A stretch of 64,000 nt of DNA from Gnetum montanum (Eukaryota; Streptophyta; Gnetopsida; Gnetales; Gnetaceae): the NCBI GenBank assembly GCA_015680685.1, contig MNCI01005411.1:4856-68855 (forward strand). Direction: 5' to 3'. Positions within the stretch are counted from its first letter, which is position 1. Each line of letters opens with the position of its first letter. The position numbers and the translations under genes were made by a program. Shown one piece after another: positions 23,646 through 35,069 of the stretch. The notes beneath the pieces are model-generated. The model made no database searches and was not told where the DNA came from. It was given only the letters and a program-made list of their open reading frames with translations.

Positions 23646-24789
23646 AGGACAAAGGGTGTATAGTAATTGTTGAGGAATGATTGATTAAAATGATAAGGGA
23701 AAGGATAGTTCGCTTAGGTGAGTAGTTGAAGGATGTAATTTAATGTAGTTGTGTGCAATAGGGACAACTTACAAAAGTTACAAAAGTGGATCCTCCCCAA
23801 AGCATGCTCTAGCCTATGATGCCCTTGTTGAACGACACCTCTAATGTCTATGGGAACTAGAGAAGTTGAATGTAACATATAACTATGAACAAAACACACA
23901 TGTTAGAACCACCAAGTTGAGATAATAACTCTACATAATGCCAACTACAAGTTATGAATATTTGGACAACAAGATGAGATGGACTGCAGAAGGGATAGTA
24001 GAAATTGGGGCATGAGGTTTCTAACAATGGTCACAATGAAATCTTGTGTGAAATTAGTGGTAAAATAACCATGTGTCTATCTTTGCAAGTTTTAGACCAA
24101 GTCCATACCACATTGTAGTGACACTACATTACTTCATCCCATCGACAAACAACCATAAGTCTACTAGAGTTGCAAGGAGTAACATCAGTTCACATTTTGT
24201 TCAAGGAAGGAGCAAGGAAGGCATGCTACCATACATTTTTTTTGATGGCTCTATGAAGTCACCTACCTTTAGGCATGGGTACATGTCTTTCTAGTGGAAC
24301 CCATAGAAACTTATTTAATGCCATTTTTATTTGCTCTTACTCTCATTTTTTGATAGATCTACAAGGATATAGTTACAACCTTGATAACACAATAGAACAT
24401 ATGAAAGTAGCCAAAGGAGAATATATGAATCCCCTTGATGTCATACCCTTGTCATTCCACCTTGGTCCTTCACTCATCTATCTACACACAATGATTATCA
24501 AATTATTTATAGTTGAATGATGAAAAAGATTACCATTGTGACCAGAGCATGAACCTATTATTAATGGAATAGGTGGATGGATGTCATGGTCTCAATGTCT
24601 GAATAATAGATCCCTTATGACTAGGTAACATAGAGAAGAACCTCACCTTAATGGGCAACATGATCAACATTTTCCTGGTTGAGGTTACAATGGAACATTG
24701 AAAACAATAATTAGAAAAAGTAAAAGAAATAGAGAAATGACAAAAAATCATAAAACAAAAAGATAAAATAACACTTAAAAATCCTAGAA
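23646..24789 (-). other. Post-pol noncoding region of copy D
   Basis: Noncoding. It carries the conserved blocks GTGGATCCTCCCCAAAG (23786-23802) and GGCATGGGTACATGTCTTTC (24273-24292), and an A/T-run low-complexity tract (24700-24789) where other copies have a TTTTACACA array. Order and spacing match copy C, P1, P2 and H. Confidence 0.6.
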
Positions 24790-25897
24790 ATTAGCATGGG
24801 AGGTAATCCCCATGACTAAACATTTGGTCATGGCTAGTATTAATAAGTGGATGAATAGGATCCATGCATGTATGAAACATTAGAAACCATTCATGCCCCA
24901 GCCATTGGATGTCTATTGGTGGTATGGTGGTTGGGTAGAGAAATCATTGGTCACACACCTTATTATAGAAAGCATAGTGGGGTAGGTTAGATGGTGTGTG
25001 TACATTATGATGGAAATGTAGCCCACTATGGCATCCTTGACTATATGATAGTATGCATGGATCTGTGTGTTCCTTCACATTGGTGAATTCATTGGATCAT
25101 GTGGATGTTGGAGTGTGAGGTGGAGGCCTAGGTATAGTAATAGGGACTATTGATGAAGCTAAGGAAGGTATGGCACTAGGTTGACCTTGGGCTAATTTAG
25201 AGGATGGAGTAGGTTTGGAAGTGTGATTCTTCTTCCTACAGCCATTCCTAAAGAAGGGATTCTTCCAATGTTGCATAGGGAGCCTACTTTCATTAATTGT
25301 AGTAACACAGGTTACATCTATTGGTTGGAATGGTGTTGTGGAATCATCTAATACATCTGATGATGTTGTAGAAGATGGTGAAGGATGAGATTACCAAGGA
25401 TGAAGGAAAGTGTGAGAATTATGTAGTGGTGAACCCTCTAGAGGAGACATGGGTTGATGGTACTCAAGAGAGTGATAATGGAAATTGGAGTTAGAGGATC
25501 CAGAATTGGTTGGAGAGGCAAGCTGTTGAACATAGTAAGTGTTTGGTTTTGCTGGATAGGGAGGATGTGGCTAGCTAGATGGTGGCCTCCCCCATGCCTT
25601 TTAGTTTATACACTATGGTGGAGCGAGGTGGTGAGGCTTGTAATAGCTCCTCTTAGGATAGTACAATGGGTTATGGGGTTGTCCATAATTACCTTGTGGA
25701 ATAGGGATGTGCCTAAACTGATGCCTTTGTATGAATTTTGGGTGCAAATTCCCTACCCAATGCTCATATATATGTGACAAGACTGGAAAATGGCCCTTTG
25801 GATGATCATATCAATAGACATCACATCCATCCTAATTATCTTTAGTTGAGCCCTTGGCCTTACTACCCTTAGCCATTTTCCCCAGTTACCAAATAAT
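24790..25897 (-). pseudogene. Gag C-terminal region (copy D)
   Basis: Read leftward. It opens with MAKGSKAKGSTKDN and a degraded zinc-knuckle-like segment, YDHPKGHFP (about 25795-25770). A tail of about 330 codons rich in Pro, His, Tyr and Ser follows. It matches copy C (8087-9050) and copy H (63480-64000) in order and composition, for example the DPCILSYS segment against HPCIPSYS in copy C. Stops interrupt it. The Gag core is missing because of the 5' deletion. No protease follows; the post-pol block starts immediately. Confidence 0.65.
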
Positions 25898-26275
25898 GTT
25901 AACTAAAGAAGGCATTAAATAATTAAAACAACAAAAATTAATTTGAGTGAATGTTGCAATGATGAAAGTAATATCGATCTTTATTGCTAGTCATGCACAT
26001 GTCTAAGGACATCACACTCAAACAAAGGTGGTATGCAAGTACAAACGTCACACTGCGGGCATGCACTGGGAATAACTAGCTTGAAAGAAAGAAACTAAAA
26101 ACTAAATTGCCAAAAGAACTAGAAAGAAAAGAACTTCATTCCAAACTATCAACTATACACTTGAGTGCTGTATTTATAGGCTAACATAGGAATCACAATA
26201 TCATGTATACAATATTTTATCTAGGCTATGATATCGCATACTTGATATTAGGGCCTCGCAAACCACAATTCATTA
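25898..26275 (-). repeat. 5' LTR of copy D, inner half deleted
   Basis: This 378-bp piece matches 19539-19922 of the 3' LTR, starting GTTAACTAAAGAAGGC in both. The TATA box (minus) is at 26171-26179. The outer end CATTA (from TCATCA) is followed by the target duplication GTTAT. Confidence 0.9.
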
Positions 26276-26286
26276 GTTATGATTCA

Positions 26287-29073
26287 CTCTAATACTAAAT
26301 TTAACATTCCATTCTCGAATGTCATGGTAAACATCAAATATACGTAACATTAGACATTATGACTAAAGAAAATAATAGGGAGAATGAAAAAGAGAAAATA
26401 AAATAATGCTTTATTAATATGGAATAATGTATTTGGATTATGCTTTAAAGATTTCTTGGGGTTATCTTCCTTTGGCATATATCCCTTTTAGGCAATCTGG
26501 CATTACCACCATGGATAGGACTATAACAAACTAGAAGGGTTCTCGAGTCATCTTCCTATCCCACTTCACCAAGAACTTATTACTTGCTTGTATTAGTTTC
26601 ACAATTCTATGATGATATGACCTCTAATTCTTGGGTATAAATACCTTATGTCAAAACTTCAAAGATCACCTCAAGAGATGTGTCTGTTATTAGAATGTGT
26701 CATTTCAGGTCTTAATTATAGCTTGACCTTTTGGGTTTTATTATAATAATTGAAACACTTGTTTTGATGAAACACCATCTTTATTATGCAACAAAAAAAT
26801 TCAAGAATGGAAACATGAAACTTCTTTCCTTGGAAATTTTGAAAATTTATCCTACCATAAAATATCATTTTCAAATATTCTCAAACCACGCTTCTATTGG
26901 ACACTACATTACTTAAAATGCCTACTATTTTAAGGCTCCACTTACATCTCCATGACTCCAAATTTTTGCTTTAAACTACACGTTAGAACTTTCATTGTTA
27001 TCTATGAAACTTAGACAAAGCTTCAATTAGTAATCTAAAACCATGTTTGAATAACAATTTGTCATATCACATAATTTATCTTAAAAATTTGCATGATTAA
27101 TTGCGCATGACTTAATACTTAGGATATGTGATGTCATAATTATTATAAAANTGCATGACTTAATACTTAGGATATGTGATGTCATAATTATTATAAAATT
27201 AAGAAAAGAATTTATCATTAGAATTATAAAACTTAAATCCTAAGTGCATTAAATAAATATAAAATTCACATCATAGTACGTATATAAGAAATCTCATAAT
27301 CATAAATCAAATCTCATAAGTCATAACATACTTCATGATATTAATAGAAATTAGTAATGTGATTCATCATTACATCAAGGTCAATAAATCATGTGTATCC
27401 ATACATAAATCTCAAAAGAGATAATTAAACTTAAAATAAATGAAAGAAATTCCATCATTCATGTTACAATAATCACCAGGCTTCTAGCTTTTACCATCTA
27501 AATCTACATACAAATATGTAGAAAGGATCAAAAATATTTTATTAGAGCCAACCACCTTGGTGCACCTAAAGAAAACAATAAGATGGGATCACATGCTACA
27601 AAAAAAATATCGTTTCAAGGTCCACAAGATTAGAGTGAATAGTTAATAGTAAAAACCATGATGTTAAAAAAAATACAAGGAAATAGATTATCCACAATTT
27701 TTCTAGAGATTTATTTACCTTAAGGACTTCTTAGATGAACCACTTTGCTTTGAGCATAGCCAATCCTAAAAGCAATCCTTATGATATGCCTAATACTATT
27801 ATTTTAAATAATGAAACCTAGAATCCATTACATGAATAATCAAAAGTGACATGAGAAGGCCTTGGTTATGAAAAGGTAGTTGCATAATTCTTGTCCATTG
27901 TCATAGCCCATACACAATCACATGCGACCTAGATTAGTTATTGTAGCCAATAACATGCTTTATAATACCTACCCATTGATAAATGGTGTAGATCACTAGG
28001 GTATAATTGTAGGTTATGTGAATCAAGTATTGGAGGCCATCTCAAACTCTTCACAATACTTTCTTATTGATTCTAGCAATTAAGCAAGATGTAAAATCAT
28101 TCAATGAAATTCATGCACCATAGAAATTAAACCTTAATGATCAAACATAAGTGACCTTGCTATAATTTCAATAAGTTATATTAAATAATCATAAGAGAGA
28201 AAGGGTATTAGCAAGGGAGATAAACTTTACTTGTTGACAAGTTGGTTGCTTGAACTAAGCCAAAACTTAGCTTCTCTATTTGCAAGCTAGTTGACCATAT
28301 TTATCTTTTCAAATAGAATGAAACAATCTAAAAAATGACATAATAATCCACTAGTCACTCCAATGATGAAGTCAATTAGATGCATCTCCAAGTTATCTTA
28401 CAAAGAAAATCAAGAAACCAAAATTGACGCATAAAAGAACAAGAAAGACAAGCATAAAAGCACATAGAACATGCCTAGGATCATGGAATTAATAGATATT
28501 AAAATGACAAATTTTTATTAAGAAAACTCATCAATCATTAAGAATCATAAAAGCATGAAATCATCCAAACACATGAAAATTATAAGAAAGAGCATCAAGA
28601 ATCTAAAACTATTTGTTGTACCTTTAGTGAACTAGTGTGAAAAGAGGGCATATAACAAAAATAATCAAGATCCACTAAAGTATGAACATAATACCTAAGT
28701 TTATTAATGAAATATATTGAAAAGAGAGAATAATAAATAATTCTAACTTATAAAGGATTCCAAGATTTTTAAGATGTGTTCCAAAGCAATGATTCATAAT
28801 AGATAAACTAATTTATAAACTTCATGATAATTAAAAAATCTGATCAAAATTTTATTAAATATTAAAAAATAAATAAAATTAAGCTTGTGCAAGTTTTAAA
28901 AAAATATCATAATCTATGGATGTATCAAACTACTAGTTCATAGCATGTGCCATCATCCTACCAACCTATTTTTAGTATGAAAATACCAAGTAATTACTAG
29001 TTTTCGAGAATAGATATAAAAAGTTTACTAAAATCATATTTTATAAAAAATACTAGAAGTTTATAAAAAAAAT
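26287..29073 (-). mobile_element. Older LTR element: tRNA-Met-type primer site and LTR side
   Basis: Minus strand TAGTATTAGAG (26287-26297) matches the tRNA-Met primer site with transitions, preceded by an LTR-like end TGTTA. The LTR should extend rightward from about 26302. That region is AT-rich with no coding capacity and no partner copy in the window, so its far end is unknown. Copy D inserted about ten bases downstream of this primer site. Confidence 0.45.
27105..27198. repeat. 46-bp exact duplication around a single N
   Basis: Bases 27105-27150 recur exactly at 27153-27198, separated only by N at 27151 and one T. An exact repeat flanking one undetermined base is the usual mark of two overlapping contig ends joined without merging. 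Confidence 0.85.
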
Positions 29074-29301
29074 NNNNNNNNNNNNNNNNNNNNNNNNNNN
29101 NNNNNNNNNNNNNNNNNNNNNNNNNNNNNNNNNNNNNNNNNNNNNNNNNNNNNNNNNNNNNNNNNNNNNNNNNNNNNNNNNNNNNNNNNNNNNNNNNNNN
29201 NNNNNNNNNNNNNNNNNNNNNNNNNNNNNNNNNNNNNNNNNNNNNNNNNNNNNNNNNNNNNNNNNNNNNNNNNNNNNNNNNNNNNNNNNNNNNNNNNNNN
29301 N
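29074..29301. other. Assembly gap of 228 N
   Basis: A run of undetermined bases. Open frames read across it are artefacts. Confidence 0.99.
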
Positions 29302-30639
29302 GAAAAGTTGATATCCAAAGCAATTATATTAATGTATTAACAAAGGTTACTCTTATAGAATTGTTCCTTTTGGAAAAATTAAATGTACTAAACAAAACAT
29401 TGGCTTCGATATAGTAAAAAAAATGAATTATGAAAGTCATGTAAGTATTAATATAAATATCAAAGATTCATGTTTCAAGTGAAATATTGTTAAATTATGT
29501 AGCTGAATATTCAAAACTAGAGCTTGTTAGAGATAAGAGTTTGTAATTCATAATTTTTATGTATCAAGATTAGAAAAATAAAATATTTTTGTTAATTTTT
29601 TATTCCAAAAATTAAATTTAAACCATGTTTAGTTATGCATATGTTCTATATGATACAATTTTGGCAGTGATCAAATTATTTTTCAACATGTTCAGTTGTT
29701 TGCAAGGTTAAGTGGTCAAGGTTGAAAACCAAATGATGGGAGCTTTGTAATGGGTAGATAAGCCAAGAAAACATAGTAATAAAAATTTAAGGACAATATT
29801 CATGATATAATCATTAGTTAAAAGAAGCATTTAAGTCAACACCTATAGGACATTAGTTAGGATATATACTTAACATGGGGTTTAGGCCCATAATTAATTT
29901 ATACAAACATGGGCTAAGGTGCATAAAGGTTATGCTATTTGCATGTACTCTTATGATGTCATGTGGGAAAATGTAATAAGGTGTTACAAAAGTAGTGGAA
30001 AATGTACCTTAAGTGGATAAAATAATGGTCATAAAAGTAGTGGAGTAACATAAGACTAATAGGAATTATTAGTTGTTAGTGGATGAGTAATGTTTATGAT
30101 CCATGTTGAAGTTAGTTTTGTTATGCTTGTTCATAAAGCACTATGTAAGTGGAATTGTTTTACATTGATGAGGTTACTTCTTTCACTCTATAAAATTAAC
30201 TTGTCATCTTCATTATGCATATACGTAAAGTGATGTAGCTAAAATTATATTACATGTTGCTAAAAACAATCTAGCTTATTTTGTGTTTGAAGCAATACAA
30301 GATGAGTTTAGTTAAATTACTATCACTAATATCCAACTTCATTTTTTATTTATTTTCAACAATATTTTGAGAGGTCCATGATGTTTGATTTCCATGATAG
30401 GCTAATCTGATTAAATAAATTACTCTCTATTTTTTCTCTCAATGTTATCTCAAAATTTCTCTACTTCCCTTAATTAGCTTGCATTCTCTCAATATAGTTA
30501 TCATTTGTTAATAGCTCTCATTCTCTTAGTTTTTTCTCAAATTATCTCTAATATATTCTTAGTTTTTCTTACTCTTATAGTGTTCTTAGTTTTCTTCCCT
30601 TAGGTTTCTTAGTTTTCATGTATTTTAAGGGTTTCGATG
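29302..30639. other. Unassigned noncoding DNA
   Basis: AT-rich with no protein domain. The stretch 29860-30330 has a promoter-like CTCTATAAAATTAA near 30185 and could be an LTR of another family, but no inverted ends or primer site were found. Confidence 0.3.
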
Positions 30640-31735
30640 AGGACATCACCTAGCCCATGTGTAATTCTTAATATGTTCATGTATGTCTTACTTTATGTAT
30701 TTCTTTCATTTTTTAATTTTTGATGATTCCAAGTTTTTCTTTTGGCATATTTGATGGTGTTTTGAGCCTATTTGTATGAGCTGAAGTAGTTCCAAGTTCA
30801 ATGGAGACTTGTTTTAAGATGTTTGGAGGTTATAGACATTAAAACAAGTATAACTATTTTTGGCCCTGGTAGGTCAAACATATCCATCTCTTGTAATATG
30901 TCTCATCTACATCTAAGACATCTCATGCATTCTCTAGATGTCTCATCTTGAGTTAAGATATTTTAGCTTCTTTCAAGACATCTCAATCAAGGCACCTCAA
31001 CCAATCCCAAGACATCTTAGTCTTCAGTAAGGTGTCTCCACAAAATTCAACAAATCTCCTCTATCAACTACTAACTTTTGATTGGGACATTTTACTTTCC
31101 TCCAAGATTTCTTAGGTGAATATGAGATATCTTTTTATGAATTTTTAATAATTCAAATTATGAATTTGAGAGGTAGAGAAGATCAAAATATAGATGGAAA
31201 AAACATCAAAAAACATTTTAAGTCTTCATTTTGGAGAAAAAAATCAAGGAAGTGAGTGTTGAGCTTAGAGATGAGAGTAGTGAGGTAGAGAGCCTTAGCT
31301 AATTACCTTAGTCATCATCCTTGTATATGTGTGATTGCTTTTATTAAGTACTATGTGAGGATTGGATTGATTCTGTTGTTTTTCCTTTGGAATGTGTGCT
31401 TCCTTTCATTTGTAAATTATCCTTCTAAGTAAGAATAAAAATTTTACCCACTCTTTCTTATTAAAATTAGATATTTTTTGAAATTGAAAGAGCTTATCTT
31501 ATGATATTCATGGAAGCTTCTCATTAGATTTCTATCAAAGTAGCTTACAACTGAAAACAATTGCATTTAATTGGATAATGCTTACCTTAATTGCAAAGAA
31601 TCACTCCAAATTCTCATTCTTGGATGAATTCTCTATTGTTATTTGTTCCACTTATCTTAGGGTTGAGAAATTTTAATTTTGTTCCTAAGTATGTCATATC
31701 TTTTAAGAATTTGAAGATAATTGTAAAATTCAACA
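30640..31735 (+). repeat. 5' LTR region of family 2 element G1
   Basis: The U3 has repeated AAGACATCT and AGATGTCT motifs (30890-31140), as in the family 2 LTRs at 42300-42972 and 46769-47430. The right end TTCAACA is followed within a few bases by a primer-site-like stretch, and gag starts 150 bp later. The left boundary is a guess. Confidence 0.5.
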
Positions 31736-31739
31736 CCCA

Positions 31740-31758
31740 TTGGCTTATAATAGCTAAG
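31740..31758 (+). other. Primer binding site, degraded tRNA-Met type (G1)
   Basis: TTGGCTTATAATAGCTAAGG resembles TTGGTATCAGAGCTAAGG, the usual chromovirus primer site, with a small insertion and transitions. Its position between the U3-bearing LTR and gag supports the call. Confidence 0.5.
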
Positions 31759-31886
31759 GTTTAAAGTTATTAAGCTTATTTTTCTTGAGATTTAAGTATT
31801 CCATATTTTATTTGTTAAGAAATCTTGAATATATCACCTTTCATTGTAGAATTTCATGAAAATTATCATTTAGATCAATTTTCATC

Positions 31887-33075
31887 ATGCCTCTAAAGAA
31901 GAAGATAGTTCAAGATTTGTTAAAAGACATGGAGAACATGAGAAGTTCTCTTAAGCTCATTGTTGAGAAACCTAAAAATATTGAAGAGAACAAAGAACAT
32001 GCTACTTCACCAAATGCATCTAAGTAAGGAAACAACTCAAGCAATTCATCACTAATTCCTTCTTGAAGATATTCTTCCATGCCACCTCTTGAAGATAATA
32101 TTCCTTTAGGAAAGAAATACCTTGGAGAAGATGAAGATTATGATGTCTTTCTTCATGATATTAGTATTGAGAATAAGTATCAATTGTTCATCTTTTCAAT
32201 GAAAGAGAAGAAAGAACTCTCTTCTAAGTCTCAAAAAATCAAGGTGAAGAAACTGAGGTTTCTCTTGCTAAAGCTTTTAGAAATGCTTTAAGAATGCTTC
32301 ATGTTGAATTCAAATCATATAATGAAATGAAAGGAACTAAGTCTTTTTTCTCTTGGATAAAATTAATTAACAAGAAATTTGAAGTTAAAGATATGGAAAA
32401 TCATCAAAAGGTGTCATATGTTGAAACCAAATTGGAGGCCATGGCACTTGTATGATGGGATAATGAAAGTCATTCATACAAGGTAAATAATGTCACACCT
32501 ATAAAAGATTGGTCTTTAATGTAATTTATGCTTATGAAAAATTTTGAGAAGATTTGTCATAGACAAGAGGTCATCCAAAATTTAAAATACCTAAGGCAAG
32601 GTGATAAGAGCGTGAAAGGCTACTATAGGAATTTTTGTAAGGCTTTCTACCTTGTAACTATTAAGATGCATCCAACTTTACAGGGTTCAAAATAGATTAT
32701 CAATAAGACTTAACATTTTATGAGCCACAAACATTGAATAACATTGTTGAATTGGCTCTTAAGGCTAATAAGAAACTTCAAGGCTACAATAGATGTCATA
32801 AATCTTCTAAGGAAAATGATTCCAAAGCTTCTAAGGGTGAGAAAGGAGCCAAGAAAAAGAGAAATGCCAAAGAAAATACTAGATAGAACCATGAAAATTC
32901 TAAGAAAGGCTAAGATTCCAAGAAAGAATACTACAATAAGAGTAAGGGTTAACGAAATGACTATACTTCCAAACTTCAATACTTCAATTGTGTTGAAAAG
33001 GAACACTAGCAATGGAAATGTAAAAAGTCAAAAATCCCCAAGGGCAATGAACTTAAAAACTAAAAAAAAATAAGA
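31887..33075 (+). pseudogene. Chromovirus gag (G1)
   Basis: ATG at 31887 encodes MPLKKKIVQDLLKDMENM. The Gag core (32350-32660) has SWIKLINKKFEVKD, MALV*WDNES and YLRQGDKSVKGYYRNFCKAF, the expected order for retrotransposon Gag. A Lys-rich stretch follows, then a zinc knuckle near 32970-33020 with correct C-x2-C-x4-H-x4-C spacing but the first Cys replaced by Tyr (YFNCVEKEH) and a stop inside. Scattered stops show that it is inactive. Confidence 0.82.
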
Positions 33076-33189
33076 ATCCTCTAATAAAAATAATCCTTAT
33101 TCTCCTATTATTAACAATGTAAATAAAATTAAAACTTATAATTTTATGGAAAATGTAAATGTCAATGATGATCCTAGAAGAAAGATGCT

Positions 33190-33470
33190 CTTTAGGACTT
33201 GGGCTAGATGTCTTAATAGTGATAAATAGATATACATTTTAATTGATGGTGGTGCTCAAGAAAATTTGATTTCTTTAAAGTGTATTTTTAAGCTTAGCTT
33301 AAAGACATTTTAACACCTAAGGCCTTATAAAGTTCATTAGCTTTCAAAGTATCATTTCCAAGATGTGTATTTTATCTTTGAAAATGGGCTCTTTTAAAAA
33401 TAAGGTACATTATGACATTCTTCGAATCAATTATGATGATGTCATTTTGAGAAGAACTTAGAAGTTTGAT
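33190..33470 (+). pseudogene. Retropepsin-like protease (G1)
   Basis: The active-site segment reads ILIDGGAQENLIS (about 33238-33276), with D-G-G in place of the usual D-S/T-G. It is followed by the RPYKVH segment typical of chromovirus proteases. The same D-G-G-A-Q-E-N motif occurs in the minus-strand copy near 47700, so it is ancestral in this family rather than a private mutation. The end is unclear because of stops. Confidence 0.75.
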
Positions 33471-33739
33471 AAAAAGGCTTCTTTTAATAGTGCAAGAAAT
33501 GTTTGATCTATACAAAGAAAAGATGGAATAGATGAACCAATCCCTATGACTTGGTAATAGTACAAGAAAAATGTTCCCACAAATGCTAATTAATCTTGCT
33601 TAGTGAGAAAGAGTACCTACAAGCACATAAAGAAGCTAGACATGGTTTTGTCATCATGTCAACACTTCTAAAAATTAGAAGAGCTTTCACCAATGAAATC
33701 CATTCAACATCAAATGTATTTCATAGTTAGAGCTATAAT

Positions 33740-34540
33740 CCCAAATGAGAGCGCCTATTGTATGACTCCAAATTAGAGGGAGGAATTTCATAAATAAGTG
33801 AATAATCTTCAATGGTTTTTATTAAAGATTCCATCTTTGCTTGACATATTCTAGCTATCTTAGTTCTAAAGAAGGATATAGATAAATTGAGAATATGCAT
33901 TGAATCTAATACTGTTAATAGGATTACTATCAAATATAAGTTTCCTATTCCTATAATGGCTGACATTCTTGTGTATCTACCAATGCTGAGATTTTCTTCA
34001 AAACTGATCTAAAGATTGGCTATCACCAAATAAGAATTATACTAGAAGATGAATGAAAAGCAATATTTAAAATAATGGATGGCTTTTATGAGCAGTTAGC
34101 CATGCCTTTTGGGCTAACCAATGCTCCAACAAAATTTATAAAAACTTATACATGAAGCTCTAATGGATGTTATTGGTAAATGTTGCATTATTTTCTTTGA
34201 TGATATCCTTCTATATAGTTATAAAGAAAAAACCCATGTGCAATAGTTGAGGTTGGTATCCTCCAAGATGCATGAGGGAAAATTGATGATTAATGCCAAG
34301 AAATGCCATTTTATAAAGAAATAAATTATGTTCTTAGGTCATGTTATCTCCAAGAACCAAGCAAGGTCAAGGTAATTAATGAATGATCATCTTCTAGAGA
34401 TGTGGAAGAGGTAAGATCTTTTTTGTTTTTGCTAGTTTCTGTAGGTGATTTGTTAGAAATTTTAGTTCTATTACATGATCCATGCTCTCTTGTTTGAATA
34501 AAATTCAGCCTTTATGAGGGATATGAAAAGCAGAAATATT
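33740..34540 (+). pseudogene. Reverse transcriptase (G1)
   Basis: Motifs in order: VLKKDIDKLRICIESNTVNR and ITIKYKFPIPIM (33860-33960), the AMPFGLTNAP-type segment in altered form, and a preserved catalytic box IIFFDDILLYS (about 34188-34220). Then come KMHEGKLMINAKKCHFIKK and FLGHVIS (34260-34350). Order and spacing are those of Ty3/gypsy RT. Stops and frameshifts occur although the F-x-D-D box is intact. Confidence 0.85.
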
Positions 34541-34559
34541 TTCAAGCATTACATGAGAT

Positions 34560-34990
34560 ATTTTGTAGTGCTTCAGTTTTGGCAATTCCAAAGTTCTTTA
34601 AACTTTTTGAAGTGGAAGTAGATGCAAGTGGGCTTGCTATTAGATGTGTTCTTTCTCAACAAGGTAACCCAATTGCATTAATTTTTATAAAAATGAATCT
34701 AGATAAAATCATAGTATGTGTGAAAATAAATTATATGTTACAATTCAAGCCATTAAACATTGAATATATTAATTTCTTGGATTAGAGTATCTTTTATTTA
34801 CTAATCATAGGAAACTTCAATTTTTTAATTCTAAAAATAAATTGAGTACCAAGTATATATAATGGGTAGAGAAATTAAAAGTGTCATATTTTGTTTTGAA
34901 ACATAAAAGTAACAAGCCCAATGTTGTGGTTAATTCTTTTTCTAGAGTTCATGTTGTTTCTTCTAATGTGGAAGTTCAAGGTTTTGAATC
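34560..34990 (+). pseudogene. RNase H (G1)
   Basis: Begins AIPKFFKLFEVEVDASGLAI (34579-34640), with the first catalytic Asp preserved, then VLSQQGNPIA. A stop follows near 34785, and the downstream LEYLLTNHRKLQF-like segment and NVVVNSFSRVHV end lie in other frames. It directly follows RT. Confidence 0.78.
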
Positions 34991-35069
34991 TTTTTCTTCA
35001 TAGTATCCTAATGATAATGATTTTGATGTAATTTGGAAAGAGTTAAGTTCTTCATTACTAGGAAGGAAT

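Larger units (their letters stand above)
19113..26275 (-). mobile_element. Family 1 copy D, pol-less element with ORF-X
   Basis: A complete insertion footprint: GTTAT at 19108-19112 and again at 26276-26280 is a perfect 5-bp target duplication. Right to left it has a 5'-truncated right LTR (25898-26275), the gag C-terminal region (25897-24790), post-pol noncoding DNA (24789-22899), an intron-like module, ORF-X (22835-20090), a degraded polypurine tract (19923-19932) and the 3' LTR (19922-19113). Protease, RT, RNase H and integrase are absent. The primer site, leader, gag N-terminus and part of the 5' LTR were lost in a deletion ending at 25897/25898. The two LTRs look roughly 85% identical by eye over the shared 380 bp. 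Confidence 0.88.

Noticed and set aside
28997-29323. Open frames of 85 and 108 codons across 29074-29301
   Set aside because: They consist almost wholly of undetermined bases in the assembly gap.
32710-33012. 100-codon antisense hydrophobic frame over G1 gag
   Set aside because: It is the reverse strand of the Lys-rich gag C-terminus; Lys codons read in reverse give Phe and Leu.
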